From NCBI RefSeq assembly GCF_027257155.1, contig NZ_JAPWDU010000005.1, positions 186,001 through 250,000 of the forward strand: a stretch of 64,000 nucleotides of DNA, read 5' to 3'. This stretch comes from Cerasicoccus sp. TK19100. GTDB taxonomy: Bacteria; Verrucomicrobiota; Verrucomicrobiia; Opitutales; Cerasicoccaceae. The notes beneath the pieces were generated by a model, which had not been told where the DNA came from, made no database searches, and worked only from the letters and a program-made list of their open reading frames with translations. The position numbers and the translations under genes were made by a program. Positions within the stretch are counted from its first letter, which is position 1, and every line of letters starts with the position of its first letter. This document shows, piece after piece, positions 45,426 through 55,382 of this stretch.

Positions 45426-45953
45426 CTACAAACCACGTGCTTTAAAACCGGCACTGACCTGCACGTATTTCTCTGCCCAGGCTTTGAGCCCAGCCATTTC
45501 CGCAGGCGTCATCGTTTTAACGATCTTACCCGGCACGCCCATGATCACTGAGCCCTCCGGTGCCACGAAGCCTTTCGTGACAAGCGCGTTTGCACCGACC
45601 ACACAGCGCGGGCCGATCTCCGCCCCATCGAGCACGGTGCTGCTCATGCCGATCAGCGACTCGTCGCCAATAGAGCAGGCGTGTATCATCGCCAAGTGGC
45701 CAATGGTCACATAATCGCCGACCTCGACGCCGTAATCGTCGGCCAGATGGACGATACTGCCGTCCTGCACGTTAGAGCCTTCGCCGATGACAATGGAGTT
45801 GATGTCGCCCCGTAAGACCGCGCCTGGCCAGACGCTGCTCAGGGCTTTTAGCGTGACATCGCCGATGATCGTGGCATGCGGCGAGACGTAGGCGTCGGCA
45901 TGGATGTCGGGTGTTTTATCGAGGTGTTTGGCAAGTCGCTCCTCAGTCGTCAT
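45426..45953 (-). CDS. Gamma-class carbonic anhydrase family protein (YrdA/PaaY-like)
   Basis: A 175 aa left-handed beta-helix protein. Hexapeptide repeats run through most of it (ATIIGDVTLKALSSVWPGAVLRGDINSIVIGEGSNVQDGSIVH). Metal-binding histidines are in the expected pattern: H in SIVHLADD, and two in IGHLAMIHACSIGDESLIGM. A C-terminal helix follows. The family ranges from true zinc or iron carbonic anhydrases to CoA thioester hydrolases, so the activity is not certain. Confidence 0.88.
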   Translation of the reverse strand: MTTEERLAKHLDKTPDIHADAYVSPHATIIGDVTLKALSSVWPGAVLRGDINSIVIGEGSNVQDGSIVHLADDYGVEVGDYVTIGHLAMIHACSIGDESLIGMSSTVLDGAEIGPRCVVGANALVTKGFVAPEGSVIMGVPGKIVKTMTPAEMAGLKAWAEKYVQVSAGFKARGL

Positions 45954-46033
45954 TCTGGTAACTTAGCGCGCTGCCGGAAGTCGCGAAAGCCTAAACAGAC
46001 AACGTGCGGGCGACATTAGCACCCGTTCTTGGC

Positions 46034-47155
46034 CTAATCAAAAATCAGCAGGCAATACGTGGCGAACAGGATGATGTGCACCAGACCCTGGACGACGTTG
46101 GTCTTGGGAATGGAGAAATTGATTGCCGAAACTGCCAGGGTCAGGAGCAGCATGATTTCGCCCACCGGTGAGAGGCCGAGCACGACCGACTTACCCGTGA
46201 CCATGCCGATGATCAGCACGGCGGGAACCGTGAGGCCAATAGTCGCCAGCGCGGAGCCGAGGCAGATATTCATCGAGCGTTGAAGCTTATTGTGCGCGGC
46301 TGCTTGGAGCGCGGCCATGCCTTCGGGTGCGAGCACGAGAATTGCCACCAGGAAGCCACCCAGCTCCGCTGGCGCGCCGGCCTCGGCAATGCCATAGTCG
46401 ATGATGACCGCAATTTTCTTCGACAAAAGCACGATGGGTAGCATCGACAGGATGAGCAACACGATGTGGTAGGGCACACTGCGAATTTCGAGTTCGCCAT
46501 GGTCGTGACCGTCGTCTTCATCGCCGCGAATGGCGGCGGGCGACATGAAGAACGGCTGGTGCCGCATGGTCTGAATTGCCAGAAATGTCCCGTAAAGCGC
46601 AATGGTCGCCAAAATGACGAAGATCGATTGCGACATCGAAAATGTTCCCTCCGCCGAGGCTTGCGTGAAGTTGGGCAGGAGCAGACCGAGCACCGAAAGC
46701 GGGATGAGCACGGTGAGGAAGGAGTTTGCGCCCTGAAGATTGAACTCCTGCTGGTGGTGCTTGATGCCGCCGATGAACAGCGACAGCCCGACGAGGCAGT
46801 TCAGCACAATCATGACCACGGCGAACATCATGTCGCGGCCCAACGTGGGGTTTTCCGCACCAGTGAGCATCACGGCGGAGACCATAATGACCTCAATCGT
46901 AATCACCGAGAGGGTGAGGATTAAGGTTCCGTAGGGCTCGCCGAGTTTGATTGCCAGGCAGTCCGCATGTTTAACGACGCCAAAGCTCGACCAGAGCATC
47001 ACCGCAAACAGCCAAACGAATAGGGCGATAATCTTCGGCGTATTGGTGAGGTCCGCCAACCAGGCCTTACCGAACATGAGAAACAGCGCCGCCGAGACGA
47101 GGCCGATAATCAGGCTTAGCTCAGCGCGGTAGAAAGGTTTGGTGGTAGCAGCCAT
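46034..47155 (-). CDS. chaA: Calcium/proton (sodium/proton) antiporter, ChaA type
   Basis: A 373 aa polytopic membrane protein with about 11 helices. It has two inverted CaCA-type repeats: GEPYGTLILTLSVITIEVIMVSAVML in the first half and LVAILVLAPEGMAALQAAAHNKLQRSMNICLGSALATIGLTVPA in the second. The conserved Glu residues in the alpha-repeats (TIEV and APEG) would line the ion path. A His/Asp/Glu-rich cytoplasmic loop (GDEDDGHDHGELE) lies between the halves. It exports Na+, K+ or Ca2+ in exchange for H+ in alkaline or salt stress. Confidence 0.88.
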   Translation of the reverse strand: MAATTKPFYRAELSLIIGLVSAALFLMFGKAWLADLTNTPKIIALFVWLFAVMLWSSFGVVKHADCLAIKLGEPYGTLILTLSVITIEVIMVSAVMLTGAENPTLGRDMMFAVVMIVLNCLVGLSLFIGGIKHHQQEFNLQGANSFLTVLIPLSVLGLLLPNFTQASAEGTFSMSQSIFVILATIALYGTFLAIQTMRHQPFFMSPAAIRGDEDDGHDHGELEIRSVPYHIVLLILSMLPIVLLSKKIAVIIDYGIAEAGAPAELGGFLVAILVLAPEGMAALQAAAHNKLQRSMNICLGSALATIGLTVPAVLIIGMVTGKSVVLGLSPVGEIMLLLTLAVSAINFSIPKTNVVQGLVHIILFATYCLLIFD

Positions 47156-47201
47156 TGGGTATCAACGGTTATCAGAGCAGCCCTTCGGAGGGAAGGCCTT
47201 T

Positions 47202-48437
47202 TTAACTGGCCTTGCGATTAAACGGCGAGCGTGTGCCGGTGTGCATGGCCTTCTTAGGGAAACAGATGCGGGAGACGGCTTCGTCGAAGTCCTTGACGCC
47301 GCGAAGGATTTCAACTTCCAGACGGAGGAAGTAAAACGGGGCTTGTTCGGGGACCCAATCCCGCTTGATGCGGACGGCGTCCTTTTCCGTGGTGATCACG
47401 AGATCGACCTGAGCTTCATTGGCCTCGTCGAAGTATTGCTCGATTTCCCAGGCGGTGAACATGTGGTGGTCGAGGAACCGGCGGTTAAAGACGATTGTCG
47501 CGCCAAGGTTGGTCAGAAATGCCTCAAAGCTTTCGGGGGTGGCAATGCCACTGAAAGCCGCGACACGTTTTCCTTTGAGCCAGGTGAGTGGATTTTGCTC
47601 ATCGCCGAACACCGTCTGAATATATTTGGGCTGGTGCGTGCATTCGATGAGTTCGGCATCCGGTTTGTGTTGGTGGATGAGGTCTTCGAGCTCGGGGGAG
47701 GGCGTGCCGTCGCTCTTGGTCAGAAAGACGTAGCTGGCGCGCTGGATGTGCTTCACCGGTTCGCGGAGAATACCGCGCGGGAGCAGGTTCTGGTTGCCGA
47801 AGGGATTGTTCTTATCGACGAGCAACAAGTTGATCATACCGCGCAGAGGCAGGTATTGAAAACCATCGTCGAGGAGGAGGGTGTCTGCGCCAAATTGGCG
47901 GATTGCATATTCGCCGGCTTTGACACGGTTTTTGTCGACGAGCACGACGACGCCCGGGCAATTGCGGGCGAGCATGTAGGGCTCGTCGCCAGCAGTGTGG
48001 GAATCGAGCAAAATATTTTCGCCGTCGCTGACGATCTTGGGTGGCGGTGCCTTGCGATGGGTAATCCAGCGCATGAAACGCTTGTAGCCGGGCTCTTTCT
48101 TGCTACCGTAGCCGCGGCTAAGGATCGCCACTTTGCGGCCACGCTCGGTGAGTGACTTGGCGAATTTTTCCACGACGGGTGTTTTGCCGGTGCCGCCAAC
48201 GGTGAGGTTCCCGACGACGACGACGAGGCAGCCCAGTGGCTGGTCACGCAGGACGCGCTTATTGTAGAGGAAAAATCGAGTCTGAACGATGCCGCTGAAG
48301 ACCATGGACAGCCCGCGCAGAAAGCCGCCCACCATGGACTCAATGCGCCCATGCCGACGGTCGAAAGCGACGTCGATCATGAATTCTTCCAGTCGCTCCA
48401 TGCGGTGCTTCCAGCGTTCTTTAAAGCTCAGGTCCAT
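47202..48437 (-). CDS. lpxK: Tetraacyldisaccharide 4'-kinase
   Basis: A 411 aa protein starting at the ATG at 48437. LpxK phosphorylates the 4' position of the lipid A precursor at the inner membrane, which shows the organism makes lipid A. A membrane-associated N-terminal part is followed by the P-loop [17 protein letters not shown], then [46 protein letters not shown] (the DDG-FQH-like motif, here FQY) and TTEKDAVRI near the C-terminus. It is longer than E. coli LpxK (about 330 aa) because of a charged N-terminus. Upstream codons in frame overlap the next region but look non-coding. Confidence 0.93.
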   Translation of the reverse strand: MDLSFKERWKHRMERLEEFMIDVAFDRRHGRIESMVGGFLRGLSMVFSGIVQTRFFLYNKRVLRDQPLGCLVVVVGNLTVGGTGKTPVVEKFAKSLTERGRKVAILSRGYGSKKEPGYKRFMRWITHRKAPPPKIVSDGENILLDSHTAGDEPYMLARNCPGVVVLVDKNRVKAGEYAIRQFGADTLLLDDGFQYLPLRGMINLLLVDKNNPFGNQNLLPRGILREPVKHIQRASYVFLTKSDGTPSPELEDLIHQHKPDAELIECTHQPKYIQTVFGDEQNPLTWLKGKRVAAFSGIATPESFEAFLTNLGATIVFNRRFLDHHMFTAWEIEQYFDEANEAQVDLVITTEKDAVRIKRDWVPEQAPFYFLRLEVEILRGVKDFDEAVSRICFPKKAMHTGTRSPFNRKAS

Positions 48438-48645
48438 CAGGTTATCCCGCCTACCATGAAGGTTCTCGCCGCGAAGAAAAGAGGAATCCGCCAAGGAATT
48501 TCTCTGCGGAGGCTCGCCCGGATCAGCGGGGCGCAATAAAACCGGCATGCTCGCACATTGTGCATGGCCCTGGATGTCATGGCCTCCCGCGGCGATCGTT
48601 TGAGGTGCAGGCTCGCTGTGTGAGCATGCGTTGGTTAGTCTTTCT

Positions 48646-49689
48646 TTAAGAGAAACGGACAATGCCTTGCTTGGCGGCTGCCTCTTCCGCGCCATCGAGG
48701 TAGCGCTGGATTTCGGCACCACGGGCGAAGTCGGGCATGTCCTGAACACCGGTCTCGACTGCCTTGGCGAAGCGCTCGTAGATATTAGGCGTTTTGCCGG
48801 TGTAGAGGCTTTGCCAAGGGGTGGTTTTGCCGTCCTGGATTTCGCAGAATTCCAGCATTTCGTAACTTTTATCGAGGTCGATGCGCAGGGCACCTCGGTC
48901 GCCGTGGATCGATACGCTGACGGAGTTCAGGTGGCCGGTGGCGAAGCGTGTGGCGGTGATGACTCCGGCGGCTCCATTGGCAAAGCGAACGTTGAGGATC
49001 GCGGTGTCGTTGGCATCGAGAGTGTAGTCGCCAATCTTGCCGCCCTCAGCCTTGTCGAGCGTGGGCAGCATGGCCTGCATTTCGGCAATGGGACCCACGG
49101 GCAGAGTGGCGAAATCCAAAATGTGCACGCCGACATCCCCGAGGACGCCCTTACTGCCGTGTGCTTGCGAGAGACGCCAAAGCCAGCCGGGCTCTTCGGA
49201 CCAGACGCCCCATTCATTAGTCGTCAGCCAGCTCTGCAAGTAATTGCCCTGCACGTGGCGGATGCGGCCCAGTTTACCATCGGCGACCCACTGTGCTGCG
49301 AGCTGAATCGCGGAGCTATTGCGGTAGCTGAAGTTGACCATGTTAATCACGCCAGCGGACTTTGCCGCGTCGGCCATCTTTTGCGCATCGGAGTAGCTGG
49401 TGGCCAGTGGTTTTTCGCAGAGCACATGCTTACCTGCAGCCAGCGCCTCCAGCGAAAGCGGGCAGTGGGAATTATCCGGGGTGACGATGCTTACCGCGTC
49501 GACCTGCTCCTTACTGTAAAGTGCTTCTGTGCTCGTGTAAGCCTTGGCTATGCCGTGCTTCTGGCAGTAAGCGCTTGCCCGCTGTTCGTCGAGATCGACG
49601 CCGGCCACGATTTCCACGCCTGGTATTTTGGCAAAATTCAAGGCGTGGCTGTTCGCCATGCCGCCAGTCCCAATGATTGCAAGTTTCAT
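48646..49689 (-). CDS. Gfo/Idh/MocA family oxidoreductase
   Basis: A 347 aa protein. The N-terminal NAD(P) Rossmann fold has [16 protein letters not shown] at residues 4-19 and [15 protein letters not shown], with the catalytic Lys in EKP at about residue 95. The C-terminal alpha/beta domain has [12 protein letters not shown], where Asp and His belong to the usual GxHxxD-type site. Such enzymes oxidise or reduce sugars, inositols or related polyols. The substrate is not indicated. It has about 210 bp of intergenic DNA downstream to lpxK, so the two are probably separate. Confidence 0.9.
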   Translation of the reverse strand: MKLAIIGTGGMANSHALNFAKIPGVEIVAGVDLDEQRASAYCQKHGIAKAYTSTEALYSKEQVDAVSIVTPDNSHCPLSLEALAAGKHVLCEKPLATSYSDAQKMADAAKSAGVINMVNFSYRNSSAIQLAAQWVADGKLGRIRHVQGNYLQSWLTTNEWGVWSEEPGWLWRLSQAHGSKGVLGDVGVHILDFATLPVGPIAEMQAMLPTLDKAEGGKIGDYTLDANDTAILNVRFANGAAGVITATRFATGHLNSVSVSIHGDRGALRIDLDKSYEMLEFCEIQDGKTTPWQSLYTGKTPNIYERFAKAVETGVQDMPDFARGAEIQRYLDGAEEAAAKQGIVRFS

Positions 49690-49809
49690 TGGGATACTGG
49701 CTTACCGAATCTAGCTCGTCGCAAGCAATGCAATACTGAATTTGATTCGTTTGGTTCCCTTGTGCCGTAATCGTCTTTGAGGACGCAGGTTAGGTGGACA
49801 CGCGTTTCT

Positions 49810-49851
49810 AAATGAGAAAAGAAAAACGGCGCCCTGCTAACAGGACGCCGT
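49810..49851 (-). terminator. Rho-independent terminator for glnII
   Basis: The arms acggcgccctg (49826-49836) and caggacgccgt (49841-49851) pair with a single mismatch around ctaa. On the minus strand the stem is followed by a T-rich run (complement of gagaaaagaaaaa). It lies about 30 bp after the glnII stop codon. Confidence 0.85.
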
Positions 49852-49881
49852 CGCGTAATAGTAGTGGTGTTATAAAATCCC

Positions 49882-50904
<1,023 letters not shown>

Positions 50905-51000
50905 AATCAGTGTTGTTGGTTAGATAGATATGGCAGAAATGCGGTCCGTTTAAGGACTGCGTTCCCGACTATCGGGTTTTTATATGAAAAGGCACGTCGA

Positions 51001-51020
51001 AAAGCACCTCATGTGCCAAA
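51001..51020 (-). promoter_or_regulatory. Candidate sigma-54 (-24/-12) promoter of glnII
   Basis: On the minus strand the sequence reads ttggcacatgaggtgcttt. It has the -24 element TTGGCAC and a -12 element ending GC with exactly 10 bases between GG (51017-51016) and GC (51005-51004), as in the TGGCAC-N5-TTGC consensus; the only core mismatch is G for T before TGC. It would start a transcript near 50992, leaving a leader of about 88 nt with two short hairpins before the start codon. Nitrogen genes are classic sigma-54 targets. Confidence 0.5.
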
Positions 51021-51198
51021 TAGGTAATTTTTCCCTGAGAGGCGTTCATTTTGCATTATTGTGAGCGAATTTTACCACTTTTGGCCGAGGTGATGAATTT
51101 TGCTCATGGATGTATGGCCTAGTATCAGATCGAAATCAAGTTAACACACCGTGCTTTCTCTCTGGAATTGCTGCACGGGTTTTGTATAACTTCAGCCA

Positions 51199-51642
51199 AT
51201 GCAGGGTAATAAAGACACTAAGCAGGCCAAGGTGCGCATCGGTTACGATGGCCTGGTGCGCAAAAATTTCCTCGGCCCCATGGCCAAAGAGCGGTTTGAG
51301 AACGAACTGCGCGTGCTGAAATACCTCGAAGAGAAAGGCTGCGAGTTCGTGCCGCGTGTGGTCGATTACAAGGCCGAGACGTTGTTCATGGTCACGACCA
51401 ATTGCGGCAAAGTCGTCGAGAAGATCAGCGACTCTAAGCTGAAGCAGATTTTCGACGAGTTGGAAACCTACGGCGTGCGCCACGAGGACCGATTTGCGCG
51501 CAACGTGACCTACAGCGCGCAGTTGGGCCGGTTTTGCCTGATCGATTTCGAGTTCGCCACCATTCTGGAGACTGGCGAGGGGCTAACCGTGGAAGAGGTG
51601 ACTGAATATCGCCTCGAACAACAACGCAGGCAGGCCGACTAA
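51199..51642 (+). CDS. Minimal protein-kinase-fold protein paired with a PP2C phosphatase
   Basis: A 147 aa protein. It has the catalytic-loop pattern of a small Bud32/RIO-like kinase: YGVRHEDRFARNV (H95, D97, N102) followed by FCLIDFEFA (DFE at 116-118 in place of DFG). The N-terminal lobe is very short (RKNFLGPMAKERFENELRVLKYLEEKG...VPRVVDY): it keeps a likely ATP-lysine and the alpha-C type Glu but has no glycine-rich loop. The family is well under the usual 200+ aa for such kinases. It overlaps the phosphatase gene by one base, so the two are co-translated. It could be a true kinase or a kinase-fold binding protein. Confidence 0.65.
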   Translation: MQGNKDTKQAKVRIGYDGLVRKNFLGPMAKERFENELRVLKYLEEKGCEFVPRVVDYKAETLFMVTTNCGKVVEKISDSKLKQIFDELETYGVRHEDRFARNVTYSAQLGRFCLIDFEFATILETGEGLTVEEVTEYRLEQQRRQAD

Positions 51643-52475
51643 TGGGCGCGCAGAATCCAACCGAGCCGACCGGCCTGCGCTGGTGGGGAATGACTGACAA
51701 GGGCCGTTTCCGCCAAAATAACGAAGACGCTTTCCTGGGGCTTGAGCTCGACGGCCGCGAGGTCTTCCGGCTGGGCAAAGTCGGTGAAGCCAAATTTGAG
51801 CAGGGCGACTTCATCTTTGCCGTCAGCGATGGGATGGGCGGAGCCAATGCGGGGGAGTTCGCCAGCCGCATTGCCGTGGAGAAAATTACGCAGCTCTTGC
51901 CGTCGGCCTTTCGCTTGCGGGCGACGGGATTTCGTCGCGGCGGCACAGATTTCCTGGCCGAGGTCATCGACCAGATTCATGCTGAAATGCGATGGCAGGG
52001 CCGGGCATACGAGGAAACCTCCGGGATGGGAGCCACGTTGAGTATGTCTTGGTTCACGCCCGAGAAGGCCTATTTTGCTCACGTCGGCGATAGCCGGATT
52101 TACCACCTGCCCAAGGACGGCGGCTACACGCAGATTACCCACGACCATACGCACGTCGGTTCGCTGGTTCGCTCGGGCCAGTTGACTGAGCTGCAGGCGC
52201 GTATGCATCCGGCTAAATCAATGCTCCAGATGGCCCTCGGGGGCAAGGTGGACAACGTCGACCCGCACTTGGGCTCAGTCATTTATGAGCCGGGTGACTG
52301 GTTCGTCTTCTGTTCGGACGGCATCTCTGACGGCGTCAGCTCACGCAAGATTGAGGACCTCATTCGCACGCCCTCGCAGGTGGCGATTAAATACCCTCCC
52401 GCAGAGCGCCTGATCAAGGAGGCGTGGGATTCCTCCCGCGACAACATGACGGCAGTCGTGGTGGAGGTCTTTTAA
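51642..52475 (+). CDS. PP2C-family serine/threonine phosphatase
   Basis: A 277 aa protein. The metal-binding residues of PPM/PP2C phosphatases are present: NNEDAFLG (D29), VSDGMGGANAG (D63, G64), HVGDSRIY (D150), CSDGISDGV (D226) and DNMTAVVVEV (D267). It removes phosphate from Ser/Thr with Mn or Mg. There are no transmembrane helices or extra sensor domains. The ATG shares a base with the stop of the kinase-like gene (taATG), so it very likely opposes the product of that gene. Confidence 0.92.
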   Translation: MGAQNPTEPTGLRWWGMTDKGRFRQNNEDAFLGLELDGREVFRLGKVGEAKFEQGDFIFAVSDGMGGANAGEFASRIAVEKITQLLPSAFRLRATGFRRGGTDFLAEVIDQIHAEMRWQGRAYEETSGMGATLSMSWFTPEKAYFAHVGDSRIYHLPKDGGYTQITHDHTHVGSLVRSGQLTELQARMHPAKSMLQMALGGKVDNVDPHLGSVIYEPGDWFVFCSDGISDGVSSRKIEDLIRTPSQVAIKYPPAERLIKEAWDSSRDNMTAVVVEVF

Positions 52476-52671
52476 TGTCGCTGCCCGCGCCACGCTGGAA
52501 TTGCCAAGCCTGAGCGCGGGTTGGTTTCACCATTTGCAGAGAAGGCGGCTCATGGCGTCGATTTTTCGCTGGATGATTTACTGATGATACCCGTGCCCGC
52601 GCGGAAACTTATCTATGGCAAGTAGCCGAGGTGACCGCCTTCGGGCTTGATCAGTAAAGCGCTCCTCGCTC

Positions 52672-53964
52672 ATGGTGGAGGCTTTCTCCATGAATCAGCG
52701 GAAGCGAAAACAAACCCGTCTGCAAGCCAAGCTCGCCAAGGGCAGTGGCATCGAGCGCCTGATGGACGACCTCGGTCGCGCCTTGGCGGAAGGAGCCGGG
52801 CACGTGCACATGCTCGGCGGCGGCAATCCTGCACCCATCCCGGAGGTTGCCCAGCGCTGGCGCACACTCATGCGGGAGATGCTCGACAGCGCGCCCGAGC
52901 GCTTCGACCGCATGCTCGGCGTCTATGACCCCCAGCAGGGGAACGGCCGTTTTATTCGAGCCGTGGCCAAACTGTTTAACGACGCCTACGGATGGGGGCT
53001 GACCGAGGACAATATTGTCATCACTAATGGTGGGCAGACGGCGTATTTTTACCTCTTTAATTTGCTCGCAGGCGAGGGCGAGGAGGGCTTGCAGCGAATC
53101 CTTTTTCCGCTGATGCCGGAATACATCGGCTATGCCGAACAAGGGCTGCATCCGGAGTCGTTTATCGCCGCCCAATCCATTATTGAGGAGCTACCGGGCA
53201 ATCTCTTTAAGTATAGAGTCGATTTCGACAATCTGCCCTGGGATGAGTCCATCGCCGCGGTCTGTGTTTCGCGTCCCACGAATCCGACTGGCAATGTGCT
53301 GACCGATGCCGAGGTCCAGCGTCTGCATCAGCTATGCACTGAGCGCGGTGCCTACCTGATCATCGACAATGCCTACGGAGCACCGTTCCCCGACATGATC
53401 TTCACGGATGTTCAGCCATTTTGGGGCGAGAACACCGTGCTGACATACAGCCTTTCCAAGCTTGGTCTGCCGGGCACGCGAACGGGCATATTAATCGGGC
53501 CGCCGGAAATTTGCCGCGCCATTTCGTCGATGAACGCCGTTGCCGGGCTCGCCAATGGCAATGTGGGGCAGTCGTTGACCCTGCCGTTGTTTGAGTCTGG
53601 AGAAATCATGACGGTGGCGCATGATGAAATTCGCCCCTACTATCAGGAGCGTAGCCAGCGCGCGGTCCAGATGGTGCATGAGGCGATGGACGGCGTGCCG
53701 TGCCGCGTGCACGTTTCGGAGGGCGCGCTGTTTCTATGGCTGTGGTTTCCGGGCCTACCGGGTGGTGCGGATGCGCTTTATGAGGATTTGAAAGAGGCGG
53801 GTGTGCTCGTCGTGCCCGGGCATTTCTTTTTTCATGCTTTGCCTGAGCCTTGGCCGCATGCCGAGGAGTGCATTCGCATCAATTACGCGATGAATATCGA
53901 TGCCTTCCCGGAAGCCATGCGGATCATGGCGGTCGTTGTCCGTGCGCGCTTTGAGCGCGACTAG
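52672..53964 (+). CDS. avtA: Valine--pyruvate aminotransferase-type PLP enzyme
   Basis: A protein of 430 aa, or 424 if it starts at the second ATG at 52690. It has the fold type I aminotransferase plan: ITNGGQTAYFYLF near 117-129, RPTNPTGN with N204, IIDNAYGAPFPD with D232 and Y235, the PLP lysine K263 in TYSLSKLGLPGTRTG, and R270. The N-terminal HVHMLGGGNPAPIPEV and overall length match AvtA, which makes L-valine from 3-methyl-2-oxobutanoate with alanine as donor. Related aspartate- or kynurenine-type enzymes cannot be fully excluded. It appears monocistronic. Confidence 0.85.
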   Translation: MVEAFSMNQRKRKQTRLQAKLAKGSGIERLMDDLGRALAEGAGHVHMLGGGNPAPIPEVAQRWRTLMREMLDSAPERFDRMLGVYDPQQGNGRFIRAVAKLFNDAYGWGLTEDNIVITNGGQTAYFYLFNLLAGEGEEGLQRILFPLMPEYIGYAEQGLHPESFIAAQSIIEELPGNLFKYRVDFDNLPWDESIAAVCVSRPTNPTGNVLTDAEVQRLHQLCTERGAYLIIDNAYGAPFPDMIFTDVQPFWGENTVLTYSLSKLGLPGTRTGILIGPPEICRAISSMNAVAGLANGNVGQSLTLPLFESGEIMTVAHDEIRPYYQERSQRAVQMVHEAMDGVPCRVHVSEGALFLWLWFPGLPGGADALYEDLKEAGVLVVPGHFFFHALPEPWPHAEECIRINYAMNIDAFPEAMRIMAVVVRARFERD

Positions 53965-54038
53965 CTGACACCCGCAAAAAGAATTGCATGGTCCGTTTCC
54001 GTTCTAAAAAGAATCTGCAAAATTATTTGAAAAAACAC

Positions 54039-54068
54039 TTGCCAATGCGACGCGTGAGTGGCTTTATT
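54039..54068 (+). promoter_or_regulatory. Possible promoter of tRNA-Arg
   Basis: Ttgcca, close to the -35 consensus (5 of 6), is followed after 18 bp by tttatt. The predicted start lies about 12 bp before the tRNA. The -10 match is only fair, so this is a suggestion. Confidence 0.3.
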
Positions 54069-54087
54069 CTCGGCTTTCTCACCTCAA

Positions 54088-54164
54088 GCGGGGCTAGCTC
54101 AATTGGATAGAGCACCTGACTACGGATCAGGAGGTTAGGGGTTCGACTCCCTTGCCCCGTGCCA
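54088..54164 (+). tRNA. tRNA-Arg, anticodon ACG
   Basis: A 77-nt cloverleaf can be folded completely. The acceptor stem is gcggggc/gccccgt and the D stem gctc/gagc. The anticodon stem is cctga/tcagg with loop ctacgga, so the anticodon is ACG at 54122-54124, whose A34 is normally edited to inosine to read CGU, CGC and CGA. The variable loop is aggtt and the T arm agggg-ttcgact-ccctt. The CCA end is encoded (54162-54164). The gene is followed by a decayed, repeat-bearing region and then the Wadjet operon. I found no second copy of its 3' end downstream that would mark an integrated element. Confidence 0.95.
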
Positions 54165-54682
54165 TTTGAGGTTTTTGAATCGCAGGCACTTAAATAATTC
54201 CTTGTTAGACAGAGGGTCGCGCAGTGCCAAGGGTTAAAGCTTTATAAGTCCCGCGAACATATGTTGCTCGGCACTGATCTCGGATATGCCTATTGGGTTA
54301 GTTGCTTTGATTTATCTTGATGTCGTTGTTAAGTTAGATAGGAGCAAAGGGATAGACTTGGCGTCATCTGTTAGATCATGTGTATGACCGCTTTTCTGCT
54401 CTTGCGGAGTGAGTGGCAACGGCGGGTAGTTGGGCCGCCGCATCGCGGTGATCGACAGTGCCTAGGCGGTCGCCGGAGATGGTGGTGCTCATCCACTCAG
54501 AGAAGCAGGCATATTTCGTGAATAACCGGAACCGGCTGCGAAATGCTGTCAGTTGCGCGGTGGTCTCTACGCCGACGCCATCAACTGCACCTCATCCATT
54601 ACCCAGAAGGCGTCTGAAGTTTGATGAGACTGTCTTGAGGAAGGCTTTTGTTGGAGGCTTAGCGTAGTTCGATACGCTATTA
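54165..54682. other. Non-coding interval after tRNA-Arg, nothing recognised
   Basis: Short reading frames exist in this stretch on both strands, but none has a recognisable motif, a credible start or compositional support. No promoter, terminator or duplicated tRNA end is evident. Together with the remnants further right it looks like decayed accessory DNA. Confidence 0.4.
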
Positions 54683-54809
54683 TTTAACCACGAAGGACAC
54701 GAAGAGCACGAAGGCTGAATTAAAGTAACGTTGAATCCCGCTAATGAGAAATTCCATAATATCCAAAGCTTTACAGGGCTCCGTACTCTTCGTGCTTTCG
54801 TGGTTAAAA
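54683..54809. repeat. MITE-like element with accacgaag terminal inverted repeats
   Basis: The left end reads tttaaccacgaaggacac and continues gaagagcacg. The right end, reversed, reads tttaaccacgaaagcac and continues gaagag. The two are inverted copies differing by a 1-2 base gap, and they enclose about 75 bp without coding capacity. Repeats built on accacgaagg-acacgaag units are familiar interspersed elements in environmental bacterial genomes, including Verrucomicrobiota. I see no target-site duplication with certainty. Confidence 0.6.
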
Positions 54810-55043
54810 CTCGTATAGTGCCAAGCTATCTGACCAAACGCTAAGATAGTTCTGCTTGCTCGGGCGATGTCTAATTGAAACACTACCGATGTTTAACCGT
54901 GACAGGGGCGGTGTCATTGCCGTGCATCGACAAAGGAATCTCCGACACGTGGTGAGGGAGTTGGGGATGAAGGAGGCGGGAGTGGGAGTCGACGGCTCCC
55001 GGGTTGCCGCTAGGCAGCGGTGTCGCTCACGTGTGTGGGGGCG

Positions 55044-55175
55044 CGGGTGAATGGTGAGGAAATGGTCCAAGCGTCCCACGGCAAGTCGTTGGGCGCGGGT
55101 GCGAACTTCGAGGAGGTAGGTACCCGCAGGCAAGTCGGTGGGGATGATGGCGAAGATTTCCTTGGAAGACGCCAA
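55044..55175 (-). pseudogene. Remnant of a DUF4469-type protein (C-terminal end)
   Basis: The translation SSKEIFAIIPTDLPAGTYLL followed by EVRTRAQRLAVGRLDHFLTI matches the end of DUF4469 / HU-like proteins, which close with a segment of the type IP-x-LPAG-x-Y-x-LEVRT...GxLxxxLT. Only about 40 residues remain. The frame runs straight on without the stop that should follow the LTI segment, and the domain's N-terminal part is absent. Its upstream edge joins the WYL remnant, in another frame, near 55160. Confidence 0.6.
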
Positions 55176-55329
55176 AGCTGTCGACGAGCAATTTGGAAAT
55201 GGAAAAATCTTTGGGGCGGCGAAAGCGTTTGCCCGTCTAGGGTTGTCCTTGAATGCGGTTCAACACGAAGGTGCGCAGCTCGCCGCGCCCGAGGTCGTGG
55301 GCATCGCAGTGGTCGCGGGGAGATAATTT
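55158..55329 (-). pseudogene. Remnant of a WYL-domain transcriptional regulator
   Basis: Reading the minus strand from about 55329 gives SPRDHCDAHDLGRGELRTFV, then LNRIQGQP, a TAG stop at 55237-55239, and TGKRFRRPKDFSISKLLVDS followed by FGVFQG. This is the core of WYL-domain regulators (AhDl-RG-lRTF-L-RI...TgkrF-rPkdF...sFGvf). The WYL tripeptide itself is lost by a small deletion before AHDL, a stop interrupts the domain, and both the N-terminal HTH and the C-terminus are missing. WYL regulators are frequently associated with phage and plasmid defence genes, and the Wadjet operon starts about 270 bp away. Confidence 0.65.
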
Positions 55330-55382
55330 CCGATCAAACGCAAGGGAACAATGCTAAACTGAGGCGCTTGTACTGGGGATGC

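Noticed and set aside
47139-48155. 338-codon frame opposite lpxK
   Set aside because: Antisense shadow of the lpxK gene; the translation is low in recognisable motifs and overlaps both lpxK and the antiporter start.
48438-48893. N-terminal extension of lpxK by 152 codons
   Set aside because: The extension overlaps the oxidoreductase gene and has shadow-like composition; the ATG at 48437 fits LpxK.
48631-49770. 379-codon frame opposite the Gfo/Idh/MocA oxidoreductase
   Set aside because: It covers the oxidoreductase gene exactly in antisense and shows no family signature.
54804-55175. Intact small gene ending in the 54804 region
   Set aside because: Only its first ~44 codons match a known family (the C-terminus of DUF4469). 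The rest is unrelated, and the expected N-terminal domain is missing, so it is a remnant.
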